Source: a virus
IMG/VR virus record: IMGVR_UViG_3300042305_001591
Coordinates: 1 to 20,259 of that record
Strand: one strand, 5' to 3'
DNA: 20,259 bases
Part shown: positions 7,735 to 13,490 of the stretch, one piece after another
Layout of the letters: every line of letters begins with the position of its first letter
How positions within the stretch are numbered: position 1 is the first letter of the stretch
The notes under the pieces: generated by a model
The model's input: the letters and a program-made list of their open reading frames with translations, nothing else
Told to the model about the DNA's origin: nothing
Database searches by the model: none
Made by a program: the position numbers and the translations under genes

Positions 7735-8078
7735 TGGCCTCCCGGCACCTCACCATCAAGAACCTGCTGCTGCTCACCAACTGGCTGCGTGAGAACGTCG
7801 AGCTGCTCAAGGCTGAGTACGCCCCGGCCGTGGCGAAGGCCGCCGAGGCCGCGCTGGGCTTCCCGATCAGCGACCGCAGCATCCACAGCATCGCCGAGGC
7901 TGAGGGATTCACCCTTCGCCGGCACCTCGAGATCGAGCGGGCCGCGGCCAAGACCAAGCCCGAGCCGCAGCTGTTCGACGGCGCCGCCCTCGAGCGGCTC
8001 GACCGCCTCGAACGCCTCACCGTCCGCCTCGCTCACCACCTCAACCTGCAGCACCTCATCAAGGAGACCAACCAGTGA
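7734..8078 (+). CDS. Small helical protein upstream of the exonuclease, unknown function
   Basis: The ATG at 7734 overlaps the previous stop (TGATG) and has an AGGGAGG site at 7721-7727. The 114-residue product is almost entirely helical: a Leu-rich helix (KNLLLLTNWL), an Ala-rich stretch, a SDRSIHSIAEAEGF segment at about residues 46-60 that could be a turn and recognition helix, and a Leu-spaced C-terminal coiled coil. A DNA-binding role is possible but the helix-turn-helix is not clear. Its stop overlaps the next gene's GTG (GTGA), so it is co-translated with the exonuclease. Confidence 0.65.
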   Translation: MASRHLTIKNLLLLTNWLRENVELLKAEYAPAVAKAAEAALGFPISDRSIHSIAEAEGFTLRRHLEIERAAAKTKPEPQLFDGAALERLDRLERLTVRLAHHLNLQHLIKETNQ

Positions 8079-8917
8079 ACGACATTGCCGATGGCATCTA
8101 CGCCGCCATGACCGAGGAAGCCTACCGGGCCCTGCCCTACGTGAACGCCTCGAGCATCAAGGCCGGCCGCACCAGCATGCAGCACATGAAGCTCGCCATG
8201 AGCGGCGTGTCCGAGAGCTCGGCCGCCAAGGAGCTCGGGACGATCACCCATGCCATGCTCCTCGAGCCGGCGAAGATTGATCGGGTGGTGGTGGCCCCCG
8301 ACTTCGGCGATCTGCGGACCAAGGCCGCCAAGGAGGCCAAGGCCGCGTGGACCGCGGGCCTTCCGGCCGGCGCCATCATCGTCGATGTGGAGACCTACCA
8401 GGCCGCCCAAGGCATGGTGGAGGCCTGCCGGCGGCACCAGACCATGCGGGACCTGCTGGCCGCCGATGGCAGCAGCGAGCTGGTCTTGGTGTGGACCGAC
8501 GCCGAGAGCGGCCTGCGGTGCAAGGCGCGGGTGGACCGCCTCATCCACCACCACCTGGTGCTCGACGTGAAGACCGCCAGGGCCGCCGGCAGCTTCGCCT
8601 TCACCAGGGCCGTGGCCGCCTACGGGTACCACATGCAAGCGGCGTGGTACCGCCGCGCCGTGGCCGCGACCACCGGCGAGCTGCTGCCCTTCGTCTTCGC
8701 CGTGCTCGAGAGCAGCGCACCCTACAGCTGCTGCCTCTACGAGCTGGACCACCAGGCCCTCGAGCAGGTCGACGCCATCAACTCGCAGATACTGCGGCAG
8801 TGGGCCGCCTGCGTCGAATCTGGCGAGTATACTTCTATCCAGCAGGACGGCCAGGTGCAGCTGCTCGAGCTGCCCGGCTGGGCCTTCTCTGGTGCCGCCG
8901 ACGTGGCCGGCATCTAA
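8075..8917 (+). CDS. PD-(D/E)XK exonuclease, RecE/exodeoxyribonuclease VIII-like
   Basis: This 280-residue protein starts at GTG 8075 with AAGGAG upstream. The N-terminal Y-x-x-L-P-Y-V-N-A-S-S-I-K region and the G55-T-I-T-H59-A-M-L-L-E64-P block are typical of phage PDDEXK-like exodeoxyribonucleases. The catalytic core is visible as K150-A-R-V-D154, then D164-V-K166 on the next strand, then Q188-x3-Y192, the QxxxY helix of lambda-exonuclease/RecB-type nucleases. The known activity is 5'-3' resection of double-stranded DNA to give 3' overhangs for a single-strand annealing protein. The next gene encodes exactly such a partner (RecT). The metal ligands look intact, so it is probably active. The sequence AGTATACT occurs at 8826-8833, inside the gene. 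Confidence 0.88.
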   Translation: MNDIADGIYAAMTEEAYRALPYVNASSIKAGRTSMQHMKLAMSGVSESSAAKELGTITHAMLLEPAKIDRVVVAPDFGDLRTKAAKEAKAAWTAGLPAGAIIVDVETYQAAQGMVEACRRHQTMRDLLAADGSSELVLVWTDAESGLRCKARVDRLIHHHLVLDVKTARAAGSFAFTRAVAAYGYHMQAAWYRRAVAATTGELLPFVFAVLESSAPYSCCLYELDHQALEQVDAINSQILRQWAACVESGEYTSIQQDGQVQLLELPGWAFSGAADVAGI

Positions 8918-8941
8918 CCCCAACCCCGTAGGAGATCCCAA

Positions 8942-9793
8942 GTGAGCGATGACATCGACGCCATCATGGCCGACGCGCGGCCCAATCCGCCGACGCAACC
9001 GCAACCGCAACCGCAACAGGCCGCCATGGTGGTGGCAGAACCCAAGGCCAGGGTGCCATTGGGCCGGCGTGGCCTCGAGGCCGACAACCTCGACAGCCTC
9101 TACCGCATCGCCGTCATGTACCTCGAGGGCGGGGCCTTCAAGCCCGAGTTCTTCGCCGGCTGCGAGACCAACCGCAGCAAGCTCGCCAGGGTCATGTTCA
9201 CCCTCGAGAAGGGCATGGCCATCGGCCTGGCCCCCACCGAGTGCATCGACGCCATGGCCTTCATCCGCGGCAAGATCACAATCTATGGCGATGCCCTGGT
9301 GGCCTGCGTGAAGCGGCACCCCGAGTGCACCGGCATCTCGACGGTGTGGGGTGGCGACGGCGACGACTTCGGCGCCACCGTGACCGTGGGCCGGCGGAAC
9401 CAGGCCGACGTGGTGGTGAAGTTCACCATCGCCGATGCCAAGCGTGCCGGCCTCTGGGGCCAGCGCGGTCCCTGGAGCTCCTACCCCCAACGCATGCTGC
9501 AGCAGCGTGCCCGCGGCTTCGCCATGCGTGACCAGTTCCCCGACGCCCTCATGGGCGCCATCACCGCCGAGGAGGTGCAGGACTACCGCGACGACTGGCG
9601 GACGGTGCCGACGCCGCCCGCGGCGGCTCAGATGCAGACCAGCGTGCAGCCGGAAGCTCTGCCGGCTCCCCAGAAGGCCGTCGAGGCCGCGCCGAGGCCG
9701 CAGGAGCCCTCCAAGGCCCAGCAGCCTCCCAATGGAGCCCCCACCGCAGCCCAAGCCCTGGCGGCCATCAGGACGGCCACCAAGGGCAACTGA
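8942..9793 (+). CDS. recT: RecT-family single-strand annealing protein
   Basis: The start is GTG 8942 with TAGGAG 10 bases upstream. The 283-residue product has an acidic leader and a short (QP) tract (encoded by four CGCAAC units at 8994-9017). Residues about 45-215 are the RecT core: the KGMAIGLAPTECIDAMAFIRGKITIYGDAL block and the GPWSSYPQRMLQQRARGFAMRDQFPDAL block near the end are hallmark segments of the family. The last 60 residues are Pro/Ala/Gln-rich and disordered, as is usual where these proteins interact with host SSB or partner proteins. RecT anneals complementary single strands produced by the neighbouring exonuclease, for homologous recombination and for concatemer or end repair during phage replication. 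Confidence 0.92.
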   Translation: MSDDIDAIMADARPNPPTQPQPQPQQAAMVVAEPKARVPLGRRGLEADNLDSLYRIAVMYLEGGAFKPEFFAGCETNRSKLARVMFTLEKGMAIGLAPTECIDAMAFIRGKITIYGDALVACVKRHPECTGISTVWGGDGDDFGATVTVGRRNQADVVVKFTIADAKRAGLWGQRGPWSSYPQRMLQQRARGFAMRDQFPDALMGAITAEEVQDYRDDWRTVPTPPAAAQMQTSVQPEALPAPQKAVEAAPRPQEPSKAQQPPNGAPTAAQALAAIRTATKGN

Positions 9794-10049
9794 TTCTCTC
9801 TTCTCCTGCGTGGTGGCCGGCGAGCCGAGAGGCAGCCGGCCGCGTTGGACCCATAGGTGCAGGTGGTTCGGGGTGATCGGCCCCCCAAAACAGCACCAGG
9901 GCCATGCCGCGGATCCCTTTCGTTCCGCCGGCAACTCCCCCTCAGGCGCAAGGGCGTGCCCGTTCGCGCTGGGGATCTCGAGGCCGGAAGGCCTCGGGAC
10001 CCATTCGCCGGCCGTGTGGCCGGATTTCACCCCCCATCAGGGAGTACCC
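9794..10049 (+). ncRNA. Highly structured non-coding stretch between recT and the next gene
   Basis: These 256 bases hold no credible gene. Six consecutive stem-loops tile 9815-10023: (1) 9815-9821 with 9835-9841; (2) 9856-9860 with 9893-9897, enclosing 9870-9873 with 9881-9884; (3) 9906-9913 with 9924-9932, one bulge; (4) 9936-9940 with 9971-9975, enclosing 9946-9949 with 9966-9969; (5) 9976-9985 with 9990-9999, ten pairs with one G-U closed by a GGAA (GNRA) tetraloop; (6) 10008-10013 with 10018-10023, GTGT loop. Stems 4 and 5 abut and could stack. No T-run follows any stem, so these are not ordinary terminators. It could be a 5' leader element, an antitermination (put/boxB-like) element or a free small RNA. 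Random pairing in GC-rich DNA is the alternative. Confidence 0.5.
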
Positions 10050-10934
10050 ATGACCGACAGAGACCATGCCGCCACCGTCCGCCTGCTTGCCGAGCTGCCC
10101 TTCCTCACCGGCAAGGTGCCCGGCCGCGGCCACCCGCCTGGCGAGGCGCTGGTGACCTATCACGCCGAGCTCGCCCAGTACATCCTCGACCACCACAACA
10201 AGCACGACCAGCAGCGTGCCCTCAACATGAACGAGGCTCAGAAGCTGGCCCGCGTGATGAAGGCCGGCGACTGGGTGGAGGGCCTGCGCGTCACCTGGAT
10301 CGTCTTCGACACCAACAACAATCTGGTGAACGGGCAGACCACCCTGCAGGCCATCGTCCTGGCGAAGGCAAAGCTGAAGATCCGCACCGCCTGGGGCGAC
10401 GATCCGAGCTGCATCGCCCTCTACGACGCCTTCCGGCCCAGGAGCAACGCCTACCTGGTGGGCTGCCTCGGCGCCGACTACGCCAACATGCGGGGAGCCT
10501 TCGCCCGCATGCGGCTCATGTTCGACAAGGGCCTGCCCCTGGGCAAGCCGGCGCCCACCGAGGTGATCGACCTGACGGTGAACGACAAGGTGGCCAACAG
10601 CATGATCGGGCGGTGCGGCGGCGCCTCTCGCGGCCTGCGTGCCGCGGGCATCCCCTACGCCATCGCCGCCTATGCCTGCTGGCGCATCGCCAAGGTTCAC
10701 GGCGTCGAGAAGGCCTGGGAGTTCATGCACCGCACCATCCAGGGCACCGAGCTGAAGGACAGCGACCCGCGGCTGCAGCTGGTGCGGCAGTTCCGGGCTG
10801 GCAGCTTCAACGTGGACGGCGACCGCCGGCGTGGCGTGTCCCTGATCATCAAGGCCTGGAACATCCTGCACAGCAGGAGCTCGGCCAAGCTTCGCGCCGT
10901 GGCCGGCGAGCCCATTCCCGACGTGAACCCCTGA
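10050..10934 (+). CDS. ParB/DGQHR-like phage protein with degenerate signature
   Basis: The ATG at 10050 has GGGAG at 10040-10044, which makes it the start; a long upstream in-frame extension would read through recT in another frame and the structured leader. The 294-residue product matches the layout of a widespread phage family related to ParB-like domains: an early helix-rich part, an A-x-x-M-x-x-G-D-W segment, then a strand followed by a GQ-containing turn at residues 94-100. Usual members carry DGQHRL there. This one reads N94-G-Q-T-T-L99, so the His and Arg are replaced. The C-terminal half is helical. Function in the family is mostly unknown; ParB-like folds can be nucleases, CTPases or DNA binders. 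The C-terminus PIPDVNP repeats the end of the protein at 1373-1777. Confidence 0.6.
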   Translation: MTDRDHAATVRLLAELPFLTGKVPGRGHPPGEALVTYHAELAQYILDHHNKHDQQRALNMNEAQKLARVMKAGDWVEGLRVTWIVFDTNNNLVNGQTTLQAIVLAKAKLKIRTAWGDDPSCIALYDAFRPRSNAYLVGCLGADYANMRGAFARMRLMFDKGLPLGKPAPTEVIDLTVNDKVANSMIGRCGGASRGLRAAGIPYAIAAYACWRIAKVHGVEKAWEFMHRTIQGTELKDSDPRLQLVRQFRAGSFNVDGDRRRGVSLIIKAWNILHSRSSAKLRAVAGEPIPDVNP

Positions 10935-10956
10935 GGAGCCAAGCCATGACCGAGCG
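10935..10956 (+). repeat. Left copy of the 22-bp direct repeat
   Basis: This copy contains GGAGCC, the ATG at 10946 and the first codons of the HNH gene. It matches 11615-11636 with one mismatch. Confidence 0.9.
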
Positions 10957-11629
10957 TAACACAGCGTTCGTTCCCAATGTAAGCACATCCGAACGCATCA
11001 TCAGCGAGGTGCATCGTCACTTCGTCATGGAGTACACCCAAGACCGTCCGCGCAAGATGCCAAGCATCACGGCGATCCAAGATGAGTGGCGTGGAAAGTA
11101 CCAGGAGATTCGCAACCAACCATTGCCAGCCGATCACGTCTGCTGGGAGTGTGGGCATGCCGGATCACGGATCGAGCGAGCCCACATTCTGATGCGCAGA
11201 CTGGGCGGAACCGATCATCCTGGCAACCTTTGGATGCAGTGCCGCCGATGCCATGACGAGACCGAGTTCATGGACGTCTGGTACAAGGTCCATCGGTTCG
11301 CCGATCCGTTCCGTGACAAGAACGGGACGATGTGGAGGGCCCTGAACGTCTACGAAAACCGATTCCGATTCTCTAACAGAAGCAAGCCCAAGGGCATCTG
11401 CAAGCCTTTCCTCAAGACAGACCCAATCGACCAGGTGTCGGAGCTCGATGACGAGTGCATCATGGTGGTGCAGGCATGGATGCACCAGATCGACTGTCAG
11501 GGCAACGAATACGCCAAGGCCCTGCTGCCGGCATTGTGCGATAGGTTCACTGACGCCGCCAAGACCTGCAAGGACATCAAGGGCACCCTGTTCGACAAGA
11601 CCAAGCCACACACTGGAGCCAAGGCATGA
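10946..11629 (+). CDS. HNH endonuclease with Cys4 zinc site
   Basis: The ATG at 10946 has AGGAG at 10934-10938. The 227-residue product has the HNH layout at residues 66-103: C66-x2-C69, then R-A-H80, N94 and C99-x2-C102-H103. The two CxxC pairs hold a structural zinc, and H80, N94 and H103 supply the beta-beta-alpha-metal catalytic site, as in phage HNH and homing endonucleases. The flanking regions (1-60 and 110-227) are helical and probably bind DNA. Base composition falls to about 50% G+C at 11341-11400, against markedly higher values in adjoining genes, and codon choice is more relaxed, which indicates recent acquisition. It may cut DNA to promote its own spread; a packaging role is less likely because it is far from the terminase. 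All catalytic residues are present. Confidence 0.82.
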   Translation: MTERNTAFVPNVSTSERIISEVHRHFVMEYTQDRPRKMPSITAIQDEWRGKYQEIRNQPLPADHVCWECGHAGSRIERAHILMRRLGGTDHPGNLWMQCRRCHDETEFMDVWYKVHRFADPFRDKNGTMWRALNVYENRFRFSNRSKPKGICKPFLKTDPIDQVSELDDECIMVVQAWMHQIDCQGNEYAKALLPALCDRFTDAAKTCKDIKGTLFDKTKPHTGAKA

Positions 11630-11636
11630 CCGAGCG
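11615..11636 (+). repeat. Right copy of the 22-bp direct repeat
   Basis: This copy encodes the last HNH residues (Gly-Ala-Lys-Ala) and at the same time carries the ribosome site, the ATG at 11626 and the first codons of the next gene. Confidence 0.9.
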
Positions 11637-11901
11637 AGAAGCCATCACCGACGAGCTGGTATGCCAGCGGGCCCAGGCCAAGGAGCGCGAGTACACCGTG
11701 GGCTGGCGGGCATTCCGCGACGGCCTGCCCTGCCCCAGCGGCCACCTGGCGAAGCTGGGGTACCTCGAGGCCCAGAGCGCGGCCGACGTGCACGGGCGCG
11801 ACATCCTGTGGAGCGCCAAGGTGCCCGACACCGGGTGGCTGCCCGACGAGACCTGCAGCTGGCGGCGTGCCGAGACCGACCGCGACCGGCCGCCGGCGTG
11901 A
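11626..11901 (+). CDS. Small hypothetical protein after the HNH gene
   Basis: This 91-residue protein has its ATG overlapping the HNH stop (ATGA). Its ribosome site GGAG (11615-11618) lies within the last HNH codons. It begins Met-Thr-Glu-Arg like the HNH protein, because both starts lie in copies of the same repeat. It is rich in Arg, Glu, Trp and Ala, with the segment GWRAFRDGLPCPSGHLAKLGYLEAQ at about residues 26-50; small phage proteins with a G-W-x-A-F/Y pattern of this type are common, but I know no function. It probably followed the ParB-like gene directly before the HNH gene arrived. Confidence 0.65.
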   Translation: MTEREAITDELVCQRAQAKEREYTVGWRAFRDGLPCPSGHLAKLGYLEAQSAADVHGRDILWSAKVPDTGWLPDETCSWRRAETDRDRPPA

Positions 11902-12195
11902 GGCAACTGGTAAGCAACACTGATCGGTTCGACCGGCAACCGGAGTAAACCGGAGTGCCCGACTACTCCGGGTGGACCGCCGACAACCGAGGCCACCCGA
12001 GGTGTGAAAACGCCTCGGGTGGATTCAACCAGAAGCCCTTGTGTTATCGGGCAGCGGCTGGTACCATGTGGGTGCTTCTCCCTGATCTGACAATGCAGCC
12101 TCATCGACACATCGACCCCCCTCCGTGCCAATGGCGTCCTGCATGCGCCACGGGAGAAGCCACGGCTGGGGGTCGTTGTGTCCGTGAGATGACCA
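11902..12195 (+). ncRNA. Structured leader or small RNA upstream of the replication initiator
   Basis: These 294 bases separate two genes and hold no convincing coding frame. Perfect stems are: A, 11950-11956 with 11965-11971; C, 11993-12002 with 12013-12022 (ten pairs); D, 12031-12036 with 12074-12079; E, 12113-12120 with 12168-12175 (eight pairs), enclosing 12123-12125 with 12151-12153 and 12132-12136 with 12146-12150. A competing stem B, 11969-11975 with 11993-11999 (seven pairs), cannot form together with A or C. A tandem pair of CCGGAGT (11940-11946 and 11950-11956) gives A two possible 5' arms. Mutually exclusive stems ahead of an initiator gene suggest conditional control (attenuator, riboswitch or antisense target) of replication. 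The ribosome site at 12186-12190 lies just after stem E. Confidence 0.5.
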
Positions 12196-12969
12196 ATGGC
12201 AGATGACTGGATCAAGGTGCGGGTGAACCTGCACACGCACCCGAAGGTGGTGCGCATTGTGTGCGCAGTTTGTGCGCAGCTTGTGCGCGATGGGTGCGCG
12301 GCAAGTGCGCAGCGGTGCATGGTTGTCGGTGCGCTGCACCAGGTGTGGAGCCTCTTTGACGCCCACAGCCGCGACGGAATCCTCGAGGGCTACAGCCTCC
12401 AGACCGTCGATGAGCTGGTGGGAATCCCTGGCTTTTCCAATGCCATGGGCAGCGTCGGCTGGCTCACGCAGACCGATAAAGGTCTGGAGATGCGAGACTT
12501 CGACATCCACAACGGAATGGGGGCCAAGCGTCGGGCCGATCATGCAGCCCAGACACGTGTGCGCAGAATGTGCGCAACTGGTGCGCACAACTCGCGCACA
12601 GAATGCGCACCAGAGAAGAGAAGAGAAGAGAAGAGTAAGAAATCCCCCCATAGTCCCCCCAAGGGGGACGCGGGCGAAGAGCCCCCCAAGCTCATCCCGG
12701 CGTACTCCGAGGCGTTCAACCGGTTCTGGGCGCGGTACCCGCGGGCTGGTCGCCATGCCAAGGTAAAGGCCTTTGGCTATTGGCAACGAGACCAGATCGA
12801 ACGGCCAACCGAGCCGGGAAAGCCCAGCCTGGTCGAGCACATCATGCTGAACCTCGAGAAGTACATCAAGAGCAAGAAGTGGCAGGATGGGTATGTGCAG
12901 CACACCACGACTTACCTGAATCAGCGTCTGTGGGCCAATGACCCACCCAGCCCGGAGATCCCCGAATGA
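12196..12969 (+). CDS. Phage replication initiator (winged-helix N-domain, replisome-organiser-like C-domain)
   Basis: The ATG at 12196 has only a weak GAGAT site. The 257-residue product has an N-terminal domain (about residues 4-118) with the D-W-I-K-V-R ... H-P-K-V ... W-S-L-F-D-x-H-S-x-D-G ... F-D-x-H-N-G-x-x-A-K-R-R pattern of phage winged-helix initiators. A basic, Cys-bearing linker (about 119-165) follows. The C-terminal domain (about 166-250) has the F-x-x-F-W-x-x-Y-P-R ... Y-L-N-x-x-x-W pattern of phage replisome-organiser proteins. The family binds origin iterons and recruits helicase or its loader. Two iteron arrays lie within the gene itself, at residues 19-40 and in the linker 122-139, as in lambda O. 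Cys, Val and Arg choices there follow the DNA repeat. It heads the replication operon and its stop overlaps the next ATG. Confidence 0.8.
   Translation: MADDWIKVRVNLHTHPKVVRIVCAVCAQLVRDGCAASAQRCMVVGALHQVWSLFDAHSRDGILEGYSLQTVDELVGIPGFSNAMGSVGWLTQTDKGLEMRDFDIHNGMGAKRRADHAAQTRVRRMCATGAHNSRTECAPEKRREEKSKKSPHSPPKGDAGEEPPKLIPAYSEAFNRFWARYPRAGRHAKVKAFGYWQRDQIERPTEPGKPSLVEHIMLNLEKYIKSKKWQDGYVQHTTTYLNQRLWANDPPSPEIPE
12250..12315 (+). repeat. Iteron array 1: six GTGCGC units at exact 11-bp spacing
   Basis: GTGCGC begins at 12250, 12261, 12272, 12283, 12294 and 12305; the following base is A in four units and G in two. Degenerate extra units occur at 12315 and 12329. Because 11 is not a multiple of 3, the unit passes through all three codon phases (Val-Arg, Cys-Ala, Ala-Gln), so selection on DNA and not protein is the likely cause. 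One unit per helical turn would put all binding sites on one face. Confidence 0.88.
12559..12613 (+). repeat. Iteron array 2: five TGCGCA-type units at exact 11-bp spacing
   Basis: TGCGCA begins at 12560, 12571, 12582 and 12604, with CGCGCA at 12593, so all five share an 11-bp register. TGCGCA is palindromic, suited to a dimer or to binding in either orientation. The array lies in the linker-coding part of the initiator gene and is followed at once by the purine tract. Confidence 0.88.
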
Positions 12970-13490
12970 CGACCACCAAGACCATGCCCACCGTGACCGC
13001 CACCAAGCCGGCAGCCATTGAGCCCGAAGAGGTGACAATCCTGGCCACCCTGCTGACTGGCGACGAGACTGTGAGGCTCTGGGCCCGCCGCATGGGCATC
13101 TCGAGCGACGTGATGAGCCACCCGCGGCTCCAGGAGCTCTACGACGCGCTGCTGCTTGGCTCGAACGTGCACGAATCGGTCAGGCACATGGCCGTGATCG
13201 AGCGGCCCCTGCCAGATCACTGCGCACCGCACCGCACGCTCTTCACCGCGGCCATGTACTACAGCGGCATGCCGGGCTTTGAGGGCAGGCTGATGGCCTT
13301 CCAGCGTGCGGCACGCCGCCGGCTAGACCGGTGGGCACCGCAAGTGCTTCGGCACATTGCCAAGCGGATCGAGGAGGGCAAGGCCGACAAGGATGCGTTG
13401 CACGGTGCCGAGCTGCTTGCCTTCGCCGCTTGGACGCCACAACATACCGGGCCGTGGGTCTGGAACCCCGGCGAGGAGGTGACCAAGTGA
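12966..13490 (+). CDS. Replication-module protein, possibly a DnaB-N-like domain
   Basis: This 174-residue protein has its ATG overlapping the initiator stop. After a Thr/Pro-rich leader (about 20 residues) it is helical. Its first helices (P-E-E-V-T-I-L-A-T-L-L ... H-P-R-L-Q-E-L-Y-D-A-L-L) recall the N-terminal domain of DnaB helicases, where an E-x-x-V-L-x-x-L-L helix is followed by a H-x-x-I-Y-x-A-I helix. It stands directly before a RecA-fold ATPase, the order of the two halves of DnaB. The likeness is weak, and a helicase loader or a small helper protein is equally possible. It ends with an AGGAGGT site (13474-13480) that serves the next gene. Confidence 0.55.
   Translation: MTTTKTMPTVTATKPAAIEPEEVTILATLLTGDETVRLWARRMGISSDVMSHPRLQELYDALLLGSNVHESVRHMAVIERPLPDHCAPHRTLFTAAMYYSGMPGFEGRLMAFQRAARRRLDRWAPQVLRHIAKRIEEGKADKDALHGAELLAFAAWTPQHTGPWVWNPGEEVTK

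Larger units (their letters stand above)
10935..11636 (+). mobile_element. HNH gene cassette bounded by 22-bp direct repeats
   Basis: Bases 10935-10956 and 11615-11636 are identical at 21 of 22 positions (C10944 versus G11624). Each copy contains the GGAG ribosome site, the ATG and the codons Met-Thr-Glu-Arg of the gene that follows. The 680-bp offset spans one HNH nuclease gene whose base composition is clearly lower in G+C than its neighbours. Removing one offset would fuse the upstream gene's end directly to the 91-residue gene's start with its ribosome site intact. This fits insertion of an HNH gene with duplication of the start region. It could be a free-standing homing-type element or a product of recombination between similar start regions. 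Confidence 0.6.
12250..12690. other. Predicted replication origin inside the initiator gene
   Basis: Two phased iteron arrays, a 31-base almost pure-purine tract (12612-12642, repeated GAAGA-like units) and C6 runs at 12644-12649, 12655-12660 and 12682-12687 occur in that order. In lambda, the O gene carries iterons followed by an AT-rich unwinding region, and the layout here is the same with different sequences. The purine tract is the local A+T peak and is the likely first melted region; the C6 runs could serve primase or form G-rich structures on the other strand. Origin activity is inferred, not shown. Confidence 0.65.

Noticed and set aside
8033-10030. A 1998-base open frame on the minus strand (and several other long reverse frames)
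   Set aside because: It lies opposite the exonuclease and recT genes, which have clear domains. Its composition (Gly, His, Leu, Ala, Val, Asp) is the usual complement of GC-rich coding DNA.
10946-11629. The HNH gene plus nearby structured RNA as an IscB/omega-RNA (HEARO) system
   Set aside because: The protein is 227 residues with a single HNH domain and no RuvC parts or bridge helix, so it is not an IscB-type RNA-guided nuclease.
11955-12206. An 83-codon + strand frame with a GTG start in the gap before the initiator
   Set aside because: The peptide has no domain-like pattern, third positions lose their G/C bias in the second half, and its bases are used in strong perfect stems. A non-coding structured leader explains the stretch better.
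13221-13226. Isolated TGCGCA copies (also at 19827-19832) as further iterons
   Set aside because: They stand alone without 11-bp neighbours and occur at about the frequency expected in this GC-rich DNA.
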